From assembly GCF_017355185.1 (NCBI RefSeq), contig NZ_JADILJ010000013.1, positions 1 through 64,000 on the forward strand: a stretch of DNA of 64,000 nt, in the 5' to 3' direction. Position 1 is the stretch's first letter; every line of letters begins with the position of its first letter. Positions 19,200 through 28,289 of the stretch are shown piece after piece. Source of the stretch: Rathayibacter sp. SD072. Its GTDB lineage: Bacteria > Actinomycetota > Actinomycetes > Actinomycetales > Microbacteriaceae. A program made the position numbers and the translations under genes. The notes under the pieces are model-generated. The model had not been told where the DNA came from, searched no databases, and worked only from the letters and a program-made list of their open reading frames with translations.

Positions 19200-20480
19200 T
19201 CAGCCCTCCGGATCGTGGTCGTCGACAGCGGGATCGTCGCGGTGGAGGGCCGCGTGGCGGTCCCACTCCTCGAGCAGGTGCTCGATCGCGGCGTGGAAGC
19301 GCGCGGTCGCGGCTCCGGGGCGGGTGTCGCCGAAGTAGTGGGCCACCCAGCGCTGCAGCCGCTCGACGGCCGCCGCGTCGCGCTCGACGCCGGCGAGGCG
19401 CGTGGTGATCGAGGACGCGTCGGCGGCGAGGAGCCATTCGGCGTCGCCGAGGTAGCCGGACTCGTCCACGTCCGCCTCCGGGCTCACGGGCCGCGTCACC
19501 ATCAATGGCAGACCGGTCGCGAGCCGGTCGTAGACCATGGCCGAGACGTCGAGGACCGCGACGTCGGCGGTGAGCTGCCAGCCGAGCTCGGCCGCGGTGT
19601 CGTGGACGTGGGCGGCGGTGCCGTCGGCGGCGTTCGCCGCGGCGATGAGGGCGATGATCTCGCGGTTCGCCGCTCCGTACGCGGGGTCGACCGCCCCGCT
19701 GCGGGGGTGGGGCCGGTAGACGAGGCGGTAGCGGGGGTCCGCGAGCAGGGCGCGCACGAGCGCCACTCCGTGGCTCGCGACGGAGCCGTAGCCGGCGGCC
19801 GCCCGATCGCCCTCCCAGGTGGGTGCGTAGAGCACCACGCGGCGCTCATCCGGCGTGAACGGCGTGCGACCGGCGAGGTGGTCGGCCTGGGGACGGCCGA
19901 TCGGGATCGCCCGCTTCTCGAAGTCGAAGTCCCAGAGGACGCGGTGCAGCCGTGCGAGGGCGGCGTCTCCGGCGATGAGGCTGTAGTCGTAGGCCTTGAA
20001 CTGGTTCGTCGTCATGTACATCTTGTCGCTCTCGCCGTGGTTGACGAAGACGTGCCAGCGGCGCCCGTAGCGCATCATCTGGAAGTTGCGGGAGTTCTGG
20101 TTGACGTACAGCACGATGCGCAGCGGCTGCCGCGCGATCGTCTCCTCGAGGTCCACGACCGAGCGGACGTAGGCCACGGGGACGGGGCTCTCGCGGAGCA
20201 GGACCGCGGCGGCGCTCGCATTGCGCGTCAGCAGCACCACGGGCCGCGTCTTCGCGAGCTCGACCAGAGGGCGGTACCACTGGCGCACCTGGTAGAGGTT
20301 GATGTCGCCGTCGGCGAAGTACACGCCGATCTCGAAGCGCCCCTCGGGCAGCGGGGCTCGCGCGGCGAGGAGCCGGGCGACGGTGTGCCGGGCGCGGCGG
20401 GCGGCGAGGAGGTCGGCTCCGACCTTCCGCGCCAGCCGCGCGTCCCTGACGAGGCGGAGGAGGAGATCGCGGGACGTCAT
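19200..20480 (-). CDS. CDP-glycerol glycerophosphotransferase-like enzyme
   Basis: The 426-residue product resembles the C-terminal catalytic half of teichoic-acid polymerases: HVFVNHGESDKMYMT, DYSLIAGDAA, RRVVLYAPTWEGDR, VYRPHPRSG and ADVAVLDVSAMVYDRLATGLP are the recognisable blocks, including the conserved HGE and RPHP. Such enzymes transfer polyol phosphates from CDP-alditols to build teichoic-acid-like polymers on the cytoplasmic face. No membrane segment is apparent. It opens a 6-kb minus-strand block with glycosyltransferases and a CDP-alcohol transferase, supporting an envelope role. Confidence 0.8.
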   Translation of the reverse strand: MTSRDLLLRLVRDARLARKVGADLLAARRARHTVARLLAARAPLPEGRFEIGVYFADGDINLYQVRQWYRPLVELAKTRPVVLLTRNASAAAVLLRESPVPVAYVRSVVDLEETIARQPLRIVLYVNQNSRNFQMMRYGRRWHVFVNHGESDKMYMTTNQFKAYDYSLIAGDAALARLHRVLWDFDFEKRAIPIGRPQADHLAGRTPFTPDERRVVLYAPTWEGDRAAAGYGSVASHGVALVRALLADPRYRLVYRPHPRSGAVDPAYGAANREIIALIAAANAADGTAAHVHDTAAELGWQLTADVAVLDVSAMVYDRLATGLPLMVTRPVSPEADVDESGYLGDAEWLLAADASSITTRLAGVERDAAAVERLQRWVAHYFGDTRPGAATARFHAAIEHLLEEWDRHAALHRDDPAVDDHDPEG

Positions 20481-20530
20481 CGCTCCAGGCTACAAGCCGC
20501 CCCTCCTCCCAGTGGGCACCGCGAGGGGCG

Positions 20531-22420
20531 TCAGGAGAGGGGGGTCACCCGGAGCCAGACGAACTGCAGCGGTGCGAGACGGAAGCCCTCGCGGAGGTCC
20601 ACGGTGACCTCGGTCACGAGATCCAGGGCCCACGGATCCACGCCGCCGAAGCGCTCCGGGGCGATCTCCTGCACCTCGTCCGAGACGTTCGCCAGCACCA
20701 GCAGCGCCTCGCCGTCGCCCGGCCGCTGGTAGCCGAGCACGTGGTTGTTCTGCGCGTCGAAGACGGTGAGCGCGGTGCCCGCGAACAGCGGGACCGACTT
20801 GCGGATGGCGATCAGGTGCAGCAGGCCGCCGAAGACCTCGCCGGCGACGGTGCCCGGCGTCTCGCGCTCGGCGTAGCGCTCCGCCGGGCGGCGGGGCCGG
20901 TTGACCCATCGGGAGTCCCCCGCGGTGGCGGGGTCGTCGCGGTAGGAGTAGTCGTTCAGCTGGCCGACCTCGTCGCCGAGGTAGAGCAGCGGGAGCCCTC
21001 CGGTGCTGAGCGCGATCGAGTGCGCGAGCAGGACACGCTCGATCCCGTAGGGGTCGCCCGCCTCGATGCCGGCGAGGGACGCGGTGGTGCCCGACACGCG
21101 GCGGTCCCCGGTGCGCGGGTTCTCCTGGAACGGGACGCCGCGGGCGAACGTGCCCTCGAAGCGATCGGTGTAGAAGTCGTTCAGGAAGCGGCGGTGGCCC
21201 GCGGCATCGATCCCGAGCTCGGCCGCATCCTCGTCGGCGAAGGTCCAGCCGATGTCGTCGTGACCGCGGACGTAGTTCACCCAGGCGGTGCCGTCGGGCA
21301 GAGCGTGTCGGCGCTCGAGCGCCTGGGAGAGCAGACGGACGTCGCGGGTCGCGATCGCCTCCCACGTCAGCGCCATCTGCAGCGGGTTGTACGAGAGCTG
21401 GCACTCCTGGACGTCGATGTACTCGACGACCTCGTCCGGGTGCACGATCGCCTCGGACTTGAACAGCAGCGACGGAGCGGCGAGGCGGCAGACCTCGTTG
21501 AAGGCGCGCAGCAGCAGGTGCGCCTCGGGCCGCGACTCCGAGGTCGTGCCGAGCTCCTTCCAGATGAACGCGACGGCGTCCATCCGCAGAGCGTCGATCC
21601 CCTGGTTGGCGAGGAAGAGCATCTCGCCGGCCATCGCGCGGAAGACCTCGGGATTGGAGTAGTTGAGGTCCCACTGGTAGCGGTGGAAGGTCGCCCAGAC
21701 CCAGCGGCCGTCTTCGAGCGGCACGAAGGAGCCCGGGTGGTCCTCGGGGAAGATCTCGCGGGTCGTCCGCTCGAAGGCGTCGGGCTGCTCGCGGTCGGGG
21801 AAGATCCAGTAGTAGTCCTCGAACCGCTCCTCACCCGCGAGCGCGCGGCGCGCCCACTCGTGCTCGTTCGAGGTGTGGTTGAAGACGAAGTCGACGACGA
21901 GGGCGATCCCCTGGGCGCGGAGCTCGGCGGCGAGCTGGCGCAGCTGGTCCATGTCGCCCAGGTCGGGCCGGACGCGGCGGTAGCTCGAGACGGCGTAGCC
22001 GCCGTCGGACTCCCCCTCCGGGGCGTCGAAGATCGGCATCAGGTGGAGGTAGTCGAGCCCGATCTCGCGGAAGTACGGGATCTCGGCGCGCAGTCCCGCG
22101 AGGTCGCCGGCGTAGCGGTCGACGTAGCAGACGCCGCCGAGAGCCTTGTTCGAGAGGAACCAGTCCGGGTGCTGCTCGCGCGCCCGGTCGAGCGCGCGCA
22201 GCTCCTCGGGCCGCTGGGCCCAGGACGAGGCGGCGAGGGCGACGACGCCCACGATCTGCTCGGCGAGGTCCTCGCGGTCGCCGTAGACCCCGGAGAGCAG
22301 CTCCACCAACCGGGGCAGGTGCTCGTCCAGGCGGGCCCGGAACTCGTCGTCGTCCCCGACGACGGCCCCCTCATCGAGGTGCGTGCGCACCGTGGCGAGC
22401 AGCTGCGTCGAATCGAACAC
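20531..22420 (-). CDS. Amylosucrase (GH13 subfamily 4)
   Basis: Amylosucrase makes alpha-1,4-glucan from sucrose, releasing fructose, without a nucleotide sugar. The 629-residue protein follows the Neisseria enzyme closely as I remember it: an alpha-helical N-terminal domain, then WFLSNKALGGVCYVDRYAGDL, SDGGYAVSSYR, VDFVFNHTSNEHEWA, the nucleophile Asp in LRMDAVAFIWK, the acid/base Glu in FKSEAIVHPDEVV and the third Asp in RGHDDIGWTFADEDA. The GTG at 22420 has GGAAGGA 5 bp upstream. No signal peptide is seen, so it is intracellular. It sits between envelope-polymer genes, not in a sucrose operon. Confidence 0.92.
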   Translation of the reverse strand: MFDSTQLLATVRTHLDEGAVVGDDDEFRARLDEHLPRLVELLSGVYGDREDLAEQIVGVVALAASSWAQRPEELRALDRAREQHPDWFLSNKALGGVCYVDRYAGDLAGLRAEIPYFREIGLDYLHLMPIFDAPEGESDGGYAVSSYRRVRPDLGDMDQLRQLAAELRAQGIALVVDFVFNHTSNEHEWARRALAGEERFEDYYWIFPDREQPDAFERTTREIFPEDHPGSFVPLEDGRWVWATFHRYQWDLNYSNPEVFRAMAGEMLFLANQGIDALRMDAVAFIWKELGTTSESRPEAHLLLRAFNEVCRLAAPSLLFKSEAIVHPDEVVEYIDVQECQLSYNPLQMALTWEAIATRDVRLLSQALERRHALPDGTAWVNYVRGHDDIGWTFADEDAAELGIDAAGHRRFLNDFYTDRFEGTFARGVPFQENPRTGDRRVSGTTASLAGIEAGDPYGIERVLLAHSIALSTGGLPLLYLGDEVGQLNDYSYRDDPATAGDSRWVNRPRRPAERYAERETPGTVAGEVFGGLLHLIAIRKSVPLFAGTALTVFDAQNNHVLGYQRPGDGEALLVLANVSDEVQEIAPERFGGVDPWALDLVTEVTVDLREGFRLAPLQFVWLRVTPLS

Positions 22421-22469
22421 CGTCGTCCTTCCGGGGGCATCCGCCCCGGCGGGAGCGGCTGCCCCGATG

Positions 22470-23360
22470 CTAGACGATGGGCGGACGCCCGGCGAAACCC
22501 ATGCGGAGCACGGTCCGCCAGGACATCGCGCGGCGCGATCCCGGGTCCGCGAGCCAGCCCTCGCGCCACCCCGCGAACCAGGCACGGAGCGCCGGGAGGT
22601 CGCGCGCCCAGCGCAGGCACTGGATCGCCGTCCAGGAGCCCACGTAGGCGAGCGCGAGCGGAGCCGGCAGGTTGCGCCGCGCGAGCCAGACGCGATTGCG
22701 CGCGTTCAGCCGGTAGTAGTCGGCGTGCCGGGTCTGCTGGATCACCGGATGCTGCGCGACGAGCTCGCCCGCGTACCAGGTGGTGCGCCCCGTGTCCCAG
22801 ACCCGCCAGGCCAGCTCGATGCCCTCGTGGGCGTAGAAGAACGGATCCGCCCAGCCGCCCGCCTGCTCGAACACGTCGCGGCGCAGCACGACCGCGCCCT
22901 CCCAGACCGAGAAGACGGGGCCGGAGCGGCGGGGGTCGCCCTTGAGGATCCGCGGGATCCAGCGGCGCGGCGCGGGGGTGCCGTCGGTGCTGTCGACCCG
23001 CGGCTGCACGAGTCCGATGCGCCGGGGCGAGTCGAGCAGGGCGATCGCGTCCCGGAGGAAGGTGGGCGACGGCACGCGCGCGTCGTCGTCGAGGAAGAAG
23101 AGGTGCTCGCCCCGGGTCGCGGGGGCACCGGCGTTGCGTCCCGCGGGGATCCCGACGTTCTCGGGCAGTGCGAGCGGGCGGACGCCCTCCGGCAGGCCCG
23201 TGGGCTCCCAGCCGTTGCCGACGCAGACCACGTCGAGCTCGACGCCCTGCTGCGCGAGCACGCTCGCGAGCCCCGCGGCGAGGTCGTCGGGGCGCGTGCC
23301 CTGAGTGAGGACGACGACTCCGACGCTCGGCAGCGGCGCCGGCCGATCAGGAGCGGACAC
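22470..23360 (-). CDS. GT2 family glycosyltransferase
   Basis: The 296-residue protein has the GT-A start VGVVVLTQGTRPDDLAAGL, the nucleotide-sugar segment ENVGIPAGRNAG and the metal-binding HLFFLDDDARVP. The acceptor half carries WEGAVVLRRDVFEQAGGW and YAHEGIELAWRVWDTG (the ED-like position is HEG-IELAWR). It should transfer a sugar from a nucleotide donor, inverting; donor and acceptor are unknown. Its first 14 bp overlap the end of the CDP-alcohol transferase gene, so the two are coupled. Confidence 0.88.
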   Translation of the reverse strand: MSAPDRPAPLPSVGVVVLTQGTRPDDLAAGLASVLAQQGVELDVVCVGNGWEPTGLPEGVRPLALPENVGIPAGRNAGAPATRGEHLFFLDDDARVPSPTFLRDAIALLDSPRRIGLVQPRVDSTDGTPAPRRWIPRILKGDPRRSGPVFSVWEGAVVLRRDVFEQAGGWADPFFYAHEGIELAWRVWDTGRTTWYAGELVAQHPVIQQTRHADYYRLNARNRVWLARRNLPAPLALAYVGSWTAIQCLRWARDLPALRAWFAGWREGWLADPGSRRAMSWRTVLRMGFAGRPPIV

Positions 23361-24147
23361 GCTTGGACGCCATGATCGCGATGAAGTGGCCGACGAGGGC
23401 GAGCACGGCCAGCGGCAGGAGCGCCGCGACCAGCACGCGGTCGGCGGTGCCCGCTCCGACCACGAGACCGACGAGGGAGGCGGCGAACGCCAGCATGGTC
23501 AGCTCGACCGAGTGGTAGAGGCGGTGGAAGGGCACGAACCGGGCCGCCCGGCGGAGTCTCGCGAGTCCGGAGGAGGACGGCACCGCCTCCCCCTTCGTGT
23601 CGGCGAGCTTCGTCAGTCCCGCGTTCGCGCGGGCGACGTGCACCATGTCGTTGAGCGCCTTGTTGAGGACGATCACGAGCGCCAGGGCGAGGCCGATCGT
23701 CGTCCAGAGGAAGTCGCCCGGCGTCTCGAACGGGAACCCGGCAGCGCGGAGCCCGAGCGCGATCGGGATGAGCGACTCCGTCGTGTAGTGGCCGACCTTG
23801 TCGAGGAAGACCCCCGCAGGGGACGACGTGCGGCGCCAGCGGGCGACCTCGCCGTCGCAGCAGTCGACGAGCATCTGCAGCTGCCCGAGCAGGAGCGCGA
23901 GCGCCGCGCCCGCGACGCCCGGGATCAGCAGCGCGGCGGCCGCGCTCCAGCCCACCAGGATCATGAGCCCGGTGACGCCGTTCGCCGAGATCGAGGTGCG
24001 CAGCAGCACCCAGGTCAGGTACGGCGAGAAGCGCCGCAGGTAGAGCGACGCCGTCCAGTGCTCGGCGTTGCGGCGCCCGCGCACCTCGGGGGGCTGCGCG
24101 ACCGCCTTCAGCTCGGCGATGGATCGGGGTCTCGTGGTCGCGGTCAT
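23347..24147 (-). CDS. CDP-alcohol phosphatidyltransferase family membrane protein
   Basis: The 266-residue protein has about six hydrophobic segments and the family motif D-x2-D-G-x2-A-R-x8-G-x3-D-x3-X: it reads DCCDGEVAR, then GVFLDKVGH. Three of the four conserved acidic positions are present, but the last Asp, usually the catalytic base, is His. It may still bind a CDP-alcohol and divalent metal. The ATG overlaps the upstream GT2 stop (ATGA) and its end overlaps the next GT2, so three genes act as one unit, likely in envelope glycolipid or polymer synthesis. Confidence 0.85.
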   Translation of the reverse strand: MTATTRPRSIAELKAVAQPPEVRGRRNAEHWTASLYLRRFSPYLTWVLLRTSISANGVTGLMILVGWSAAAALLIPGVAGAALALLLGQLQMLVDCCDGEVARWRRTSSPAGVFLDKVGHYTTESLIPIALGLRAAGFPFETPGDFLWTTIGLALALVIVLNKALNDMVHVARANAGLTKLADTKGEAVPSSSGLARLRRAARFVPFHRLYHSVELTMLAFAASLVGLVVGAGTADRVLVAALLPLAVLALVGHFIAIMASKRVRS

Positions 24148-25274
24148 GCGCCCCTCGCAGTGTCGGTGCCGTCGTCGCCGGCCGTGGGGACCCCGCCGGT
24201 GCGCGGCTGGTTGCGCGCCGCCGAGATGTTGCTGGTCAGACCTGCGAAGCCGAGCACGAATCCGGTGCCCCACGCCACGTGGATCGACGGGATCACGACG
24301 GCGAACCACAGCATCGCGCGCGGACCGTCGACCCGGGCGACGGCGACCGTCGCGGCGGCGACCAGCACGAGGTAGCCGAGCGGCACGACCAGGCCGAGCA
24401 GGAGCCAGGGCGCGGCGCCGACGAGCGCCTGGACGACTCCGGCGGCCCCCGCCAGCAGTCCCAGGGCGAGCAGGGCGACGAGCACGGGCGGCGCGAAGTA
24501 GCGCAGCGACCGCGAGGCGGGGAACAGCCGGGTCAGCTCCCCTCGCCACATCCCCGTCGAGAGGAACTGGCGCAGCAGCGCCCGCATCGACGGGCGGGGT
24601 CGGTAGGTGACGGTGAGGCGCGGCGTGAACCAGACGGTGCCGCCCAGCTCCCGCAGGCGCCGGTTCAGCTCCCAGTCCTGGCCGCGCTTGAAGCGCTCGT
24701 CGAAGAGCCCCGCGCGCTCGAGTGCCGTGCGCCGGAAGACCCCGAGGTACACCGTCTCGGCCGGTCCCTCCTGCCCGCCGACGTGGTGCGGGGTGCCGCC
24801 GAGGCCGATGCGGGAGCCGTAGGCCCGCGCGACCGCGCGCTGGAACGGGGTGAGACCCTCGGCCGCCATCACGCCTCCGACGTTGTCGGCGCCCGAGCGC
24901 TGCAGGGTCTCGACCGCGATGCGCGCGTAGTCCTGCGGCAGAACGGAGTGGGCGTCGACGCGGACGACGACGGGGTGCGTCGACGCGCGGATCGCCGCGT
25001 TCAGGCCCGCGGGAGTGGAGCCGACGCTGTTCGCGACCACGCGGATCCGCGGGTCGGCGGCGCTCAGCTGCTCGACGAGCGCCTCGGTCCCGTCGATGCT
25101 CGGCGCGACCGCGAGGACCACGTCGAACGGCCCCGGGTAGTCCTGCGCGAGCAGCGAGTCGACCGCGGCGCGCACGTGGGTGACCTCGTTCAGGACGGGC
25201 ATCACGTACGAGACGCCGGGGAGCTCCGAGAGGTCGTCCGTCGACGCCTTGTCCGTCGGGTTCTCGGGCTGCAT
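24144..25274 (-). CDS. GT2 family glycosyltransferase with C-terminal membrane segments
   Basis: The 376-residue protein begins with a GT-A domain: VSYVMPVLNEVTHVRAAVDSLLAQ, STPAGLNAAIRAS and VVVRVDAHSVLP with the DxD-like VDAH, then RAGLFDERFKRGQDWELNRRLRE. The last 120 residues hold three to four hydrophobic helices. This resembles exopolysaccharide and succinoglycan-type glycosyltransferases that work at the membrane. It is the first gene of a coupled GT2-CDP-alcohol transferase-GT2 set; its stop overlaps the next start by 4 bp. Confidence 0.88.
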   Translation of the reverse strand: MQPENPTDKASTDDLSELPGVSYVMPVLNEVTHVRAAVDSLLAQDYPGPFDVVLAVAPSIDGTEALVEQLSAADPRIRVVANSVGSTPAGLNAAIRASTHPVVVRVDAHSVLPQDYARIAVETLQRSGADNVGGVMAAEGLTPFQRAVARAYGSRIGLGGTPHHVGGQEGPAETVYLGVFRRTALERAGLFDERFKRGQDWELNRRLRELGGTVWFTPRLTVTYRPRPSMRALLRQFLSTGMWRGELTRLFPASRSLRYFAPPVLVALLALGLLAGAAGVVQALVGAAPWLLLGLVVPLGYLVLVAAATVAVARVDGPRAMLWFAVVIPSIHVAWGTGFVLGFAGLTSNISAARNQPRTGGVPTAGDDGTDTARGA

Positions 25275-25339
25275 ATGTCCAGTTCGTGCGGGAGGAGCCG
25301 GTCGTCCACGAGGATCCGGGCGGAAGTCCGCACCACACT

Positions 25340-25373
25340 AGCAGCCCCCGAGGACGGATCCTCAGGGGCTGCT
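25340..25373 (-). terminator. Hairpin terminator downstream of the HtrA gene
   Basis: A 15-bp stem with one C-A mismatch (AGCAGCCCCCGAGGA / TCCTCAGGGGCTGCT) and a 4-base loop lies 20 bp after the HtrA stop codon on the minus strand. No U-run follows. It separates htrA from the glycosyltransferase genes. Confidence 0.65.
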
Positions 25374-25392
25374 CGGGAGTGCGGGAGGAGCG

Positions 25393-26898
25393 TCAGCCGG
25401 TCGCCATCGTCCCCAGCGTCGCGTCGAGCTCGTAGCTCTGACCGCTGCGGACGTAGGTGATCTGCACGTCGGCGTTCGCGGCCCGGGCGCGCACCTGCGC
25501 GGTCAGGTCGGAGGCGTTCGTGATGGGGGTGCCGTCGATCGCGGTGACGATGTCGCCCGCCTTCAGACCGGCCGCCTGCGCGGCACCGCCCGAGGTCACC
25601 TCGCGGATCGCGGCGCCGAGGACGTCCTCGGTGGAGTCGGTGACGCTCGCTCCGAGCAGCCCGTGGGTGGCCGACCCGTTCGCGATGATCTCCTTCGCGA
25701 TGCGCTCCGCGACCGCGCTCGGCACGGCGAAGCCGACTCCGATGTTCCCGCTCTGATCGCCCGAGCTCGAGGAGCCGGCGCTGGCGATCGCGACGTTCAC
25801 GCCGATCAGCTCGCCGTCGCTGTCGAGCAGGGCACCGCCCGAGTTGCCGGGGTTGATCGCCGCGTCCGTCTGGATGACGGGGAGCGAGATCGTGCTCGTG
25901 GCCTGGGTCTGCGGGGCCTGACCGGGGATGTCGAAGTTGAAGGGGCTGTCGGTGCTGCCGCTGGAGCTGTCGCCCGAGTCGTCGGGCGCCGCGGAGGAGG
26001 CGACCTGGATGCTGCGGTTGAGCGCGCTGACGATGCCGTCCGTGACGGTCCCGGAGAGGCCCAGCGGCGCTCCGATGGCCACGGCGGTGTCGCCGACGTT
26101 GATCTCGGAGGAGTCGGCGAAGGTGATCGGCGAGAGATCGGTCGCGTCGGTCAGCTTGATCACCGCCAGGTCGAGCGTGGGGTCGGTGCCGACGATGGTG
26201 GCGTCGTAGATCCGGCCGTCGCTCGTGGTGACCGTGACGGCGGCGTCCGCGACGCCTCCGTCGAGCGTCACCACGTGGGTGTTGGTGAGGACGTAGCCGT
26301 CCTCCGACAGCACGATGCCCGAGCCGGTACCGGCGGAGGAGCCGCCGCTCACCGCGATCGTGACGACGCTCGGAGTGGCCTTCGCCGCCACCGCGGTCGC
26401 GGTCGTCGCGTCCTCGGCGTTGTTGACGGTGATGGTCTGCGAGCCGCCGGACGACACCACGCGGGTCGCGGAGCCGTTGGAGGCGGACCAGAGTCCGAAC
26501 ACGCCGGCTCCGGCGACCCCGCCGACGACCGCGCCGATCGCGAGGGCGGCGACGACGCTGACCCCGGCGCGGCGCTTGGGGGCCGCAGGGGGCTGCTCCC
26601 CCGCGGGGCCGAAGGCGCTCGAGGACGGCGGGTTCTCGGAGCTGTGCACCGTGTTGGCGGCGGGCGGCGCGTACTGGCCGTACCGGGGACCGGGGGCCAC
26701 GGGCTGCGGCCGGTTCTCCTCGGAGGAGTTCGACGTGTACGGAGGCTGCGGCGTGGAAGCGGGCTGCGGCGAGGACTCGGGCAGCGGGACGGTGGGGTGC
26801 TCGGACCCGCGGCCCTGCTCGGGGGCCGGGGACCCCTGAGGGCCCGTCGGCGTGGTGGGATCCTCGGGCTGACGGGGACCCTCGTGACTCTCGGTCAT
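25393..26898 (-). CDS. HtrA/DegP-type membrane-anchored serine protease with PDZ domain
   Basis: The 501-residue protein has a 110-residue Pro/Ser/Gln-rich cytoplasmic tail, one membrane helix (VSVVAALAIGAVVGGVAGAGVFGLW, residues about 113-137), a trypsin-like domain and a C-terminal PDZ domain. The catalytic triad is visible: His in VLTNTHVV, Asp in PTLDLAVIKL and Ser in NPGNSGGALLD. The PDZ starts around residue 400 (LLGASVTD, AGLKAGDIVTAIDG). It should act outside the membrane in protein quality control. ATG 26898 has GGAAGGAG upstream. Confidence 0.93.
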   Translation of the reverse strand: MTESHEGPRQPEDPTTPTGPQGSPAPEQGRGSEHPTVPLPESSPQPASTPQPPYTSNSSEENRPQPVAPGPRYGQYAPPAANTVHSSENPPSSSAFGPAGEQPPAAPKRRAGVSVVAALAIGAVVGGVAGAGVFGLWSASNGSATRVVSSGGSQTITVNNAEDATTATAVAAKATPSVVTIAVSGGSSAGTGSGIVLSEDGYVLTNTHVVTLDGGVADAAVTVTTSDGRIYDATIVGTDPTLDLAVIKLTDATDLSPITFADSSEINVGDTAVAIGAPLGLSGTVTDGIVSALNRSIQVASSAAPDDSGDSSSGSTDSPFNFDIPGQAPQTQATSTISLPVIQTDAAINPGNSGGALLDSDGELIGVNVAIASAGSSSSGDQSGNIGVGFAVPSAVAERIAKEIIANGSATHGLLGASVTDSTEDVLGAAIREVTSGGAAQAAGLKAGDIVTAIDGTPITNASDLTAQVRARAANADVQITYVRSGQSYELDATLGTMATG

Positions 26899-27013
26899 GG
26901 GTAGTGCTCCTTCCAAGCGGGGATAGCTTGACCAGCGAACCTGGGGGTTCCTTATGACCGGGCTGGAAGCGGGACTCGAAGACGGAGATGGCTCCACGGT
27001 GCAGACTGGTGGC

Positions 27014-28210
27014 GTGAGCATCCACGGATCCTGGACCCGCGCAGCCGCGGGCGCCGGACTACTCGGGCCCCGCGGCGAAGTCGCCGCGACCGTCTTCAGC
27101 GAGATGAGCGCGCTCGCGCAGCGCACGGGGGCGATCAACCTCGGGCAGGGCTTCCCCGACGAGGACGGCCCCCGCGAGGTGCTCGAGACGGCGCGCGAAG
27201 CGATCGCGAGCGGACTGAACCAGTATCCGCCGGGCCCGGGCTTCCCGGTGCTCCGCGGCGCGATCGCGGCGCACCAGAAGCGGTTCCACGGGCTCGAGCC
27301 CGATCCCGACGGCGAGGTCCTCGTGACGACCGGGGCGACGGAGGCGCTCGCGGCGACCCTCCTGGCCCTGCTCGAACCGGGCGACGAGGTCGTGACCTTC
27401 ACTCCGCACTACGACGCCTACGGGGCGCTGATCGCGCTCGCCGGCGGCGTGCACCGCACGGTGCTGCTGCGCGGCCCGGACTTCTCGGTCGATCCCGCCG
27501 AGCTCGTGGCCGCGGTGTCGGACCGCACGCGCATCATCCTCGTGAACGACCCGCACAACCCCACCGGCGCGGTGCTCCCGCACGAGACCCTCGAGCTGAT
27601 CGTCCGGCTGGCCGAGCGCCACGACGCGGTGATCGTCACCGACGAGGTCTACGAGCACCTGCGCTTCGACGGGCGGCACGTGCCGATCGCCACTCTGCCG
27701 GGCGCGTGGGAGCGGACCCTGACGATCTCCTCCGCCGGCAAGACCTTCAGCACCACGGGCTGGAAGATCGGCTGGATCACCGGGCCGCGCGAGCTGATCA
27801 CCGCGGTCCTCGCGGTCAAGCAGTTCCTCACCTACGTCAGCGGCTCCCCGTTCCAGGGCGCCGTCGCTCGCGGTCTGGGCCTGGACGACGTGTTCTTCTC
27901 GGGGATCGCGTCGACGCTCGAGCGCAAGCGCGACATCCTGTCGGCCGGGCTCGCCGCCGCCGGGTTCGGTGTCGCCCCGTCGCGGGGCGGGTACTTCGTC
28001 GTGGCCGACGCCGCGCCGCTCGGGTACTCGGACGGCGTGCAGTTCTGCCGGGCGCTGCCGGAGCTCGCCGGCGTCGTCGCGGTGCCGGTCTCGGCGTTCT
28101 GCAGGCCCGAGGACGCGGCGCCCTACCGCTCCCTCGTGCGCTTCGCCTTCTGCAAGCGGTTCGAGGTGCTCGAGGAGGCGGCCTCGAGACTCGCGGGCAT
28201 GCGCGCCTGA
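27014..28210 (+). CDS. PLP-dependent class I/II aminotransferase
   Basis: The product, 398 residues from GTG 27014, belongs to the kynurenine aminotransferase/DapC-like group: INLGQGFPDEDGP, LNQYPPGPGFPVLR, TTGATEALAATLLALL, NDPHNPTGAVLP, VTDEVYEHLRFDG and the PLP lysine in SSAGKTFSTTGWKIGW, then FCKRFEVLEEA. The amino donor is unknown. ATG 26954 in the same frame has a GGGGG stretch upstream and is the alternative start; I prefer 27014 because the extra 20 residues are not family-like and CAGACT could be a -10 just before it. Confidence 0.88.
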   Translation: MSIHGSWTRAAAGAGLLGPRGEVAATVFSEMSALAQRTGAINLGQGFPDEDGPREVLETAREAIASGLNQYPPGPGFPVLRGAIAAHQKRFHGLEPDPDGEVLVTTGATEALAATLLALLEPGDEVVTFTPHYDAYGALIALAGGVHRTVLLRGPDFSVDPAELVAAVSDRTRIILVNDPHNPTGAVLPHETLELIVRLAERHDAVIVTDEVYEHLRFDGRHVPIATLPGAWERTLTISSAGKTFSTTGWKIGWITGPRELITAVLAVKQFLTYVSGSPFQGAVARGLGLDDVFFSGIASTLERKRDILSAGLAAAGFGVAPSRGGYFVVADAAPLGYSDGVQFCRALPELAGVVAVPVSAFCRPEDAAPYRSLVRFAFCKRFEVLEEAASRLAGMRA

Positions 28211-28289
28211 GAGGCGGCGGACGGGAGCGGCATCGGGCCGGCGCGGCACCCGTCCGGCTCGTGCCTGTGCGTGCTCGGCGCGGGCGGGG

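Noticed and set aside
20531-22420. Trehalose synthase or sucrose phosphorylase annotation for the GH13 gene
   Set aside because: The LSNKALGGVCYVDRYAGDL start of the catalytic domain and RGHDDIGWTFADEDA match amylosucrase specifically.
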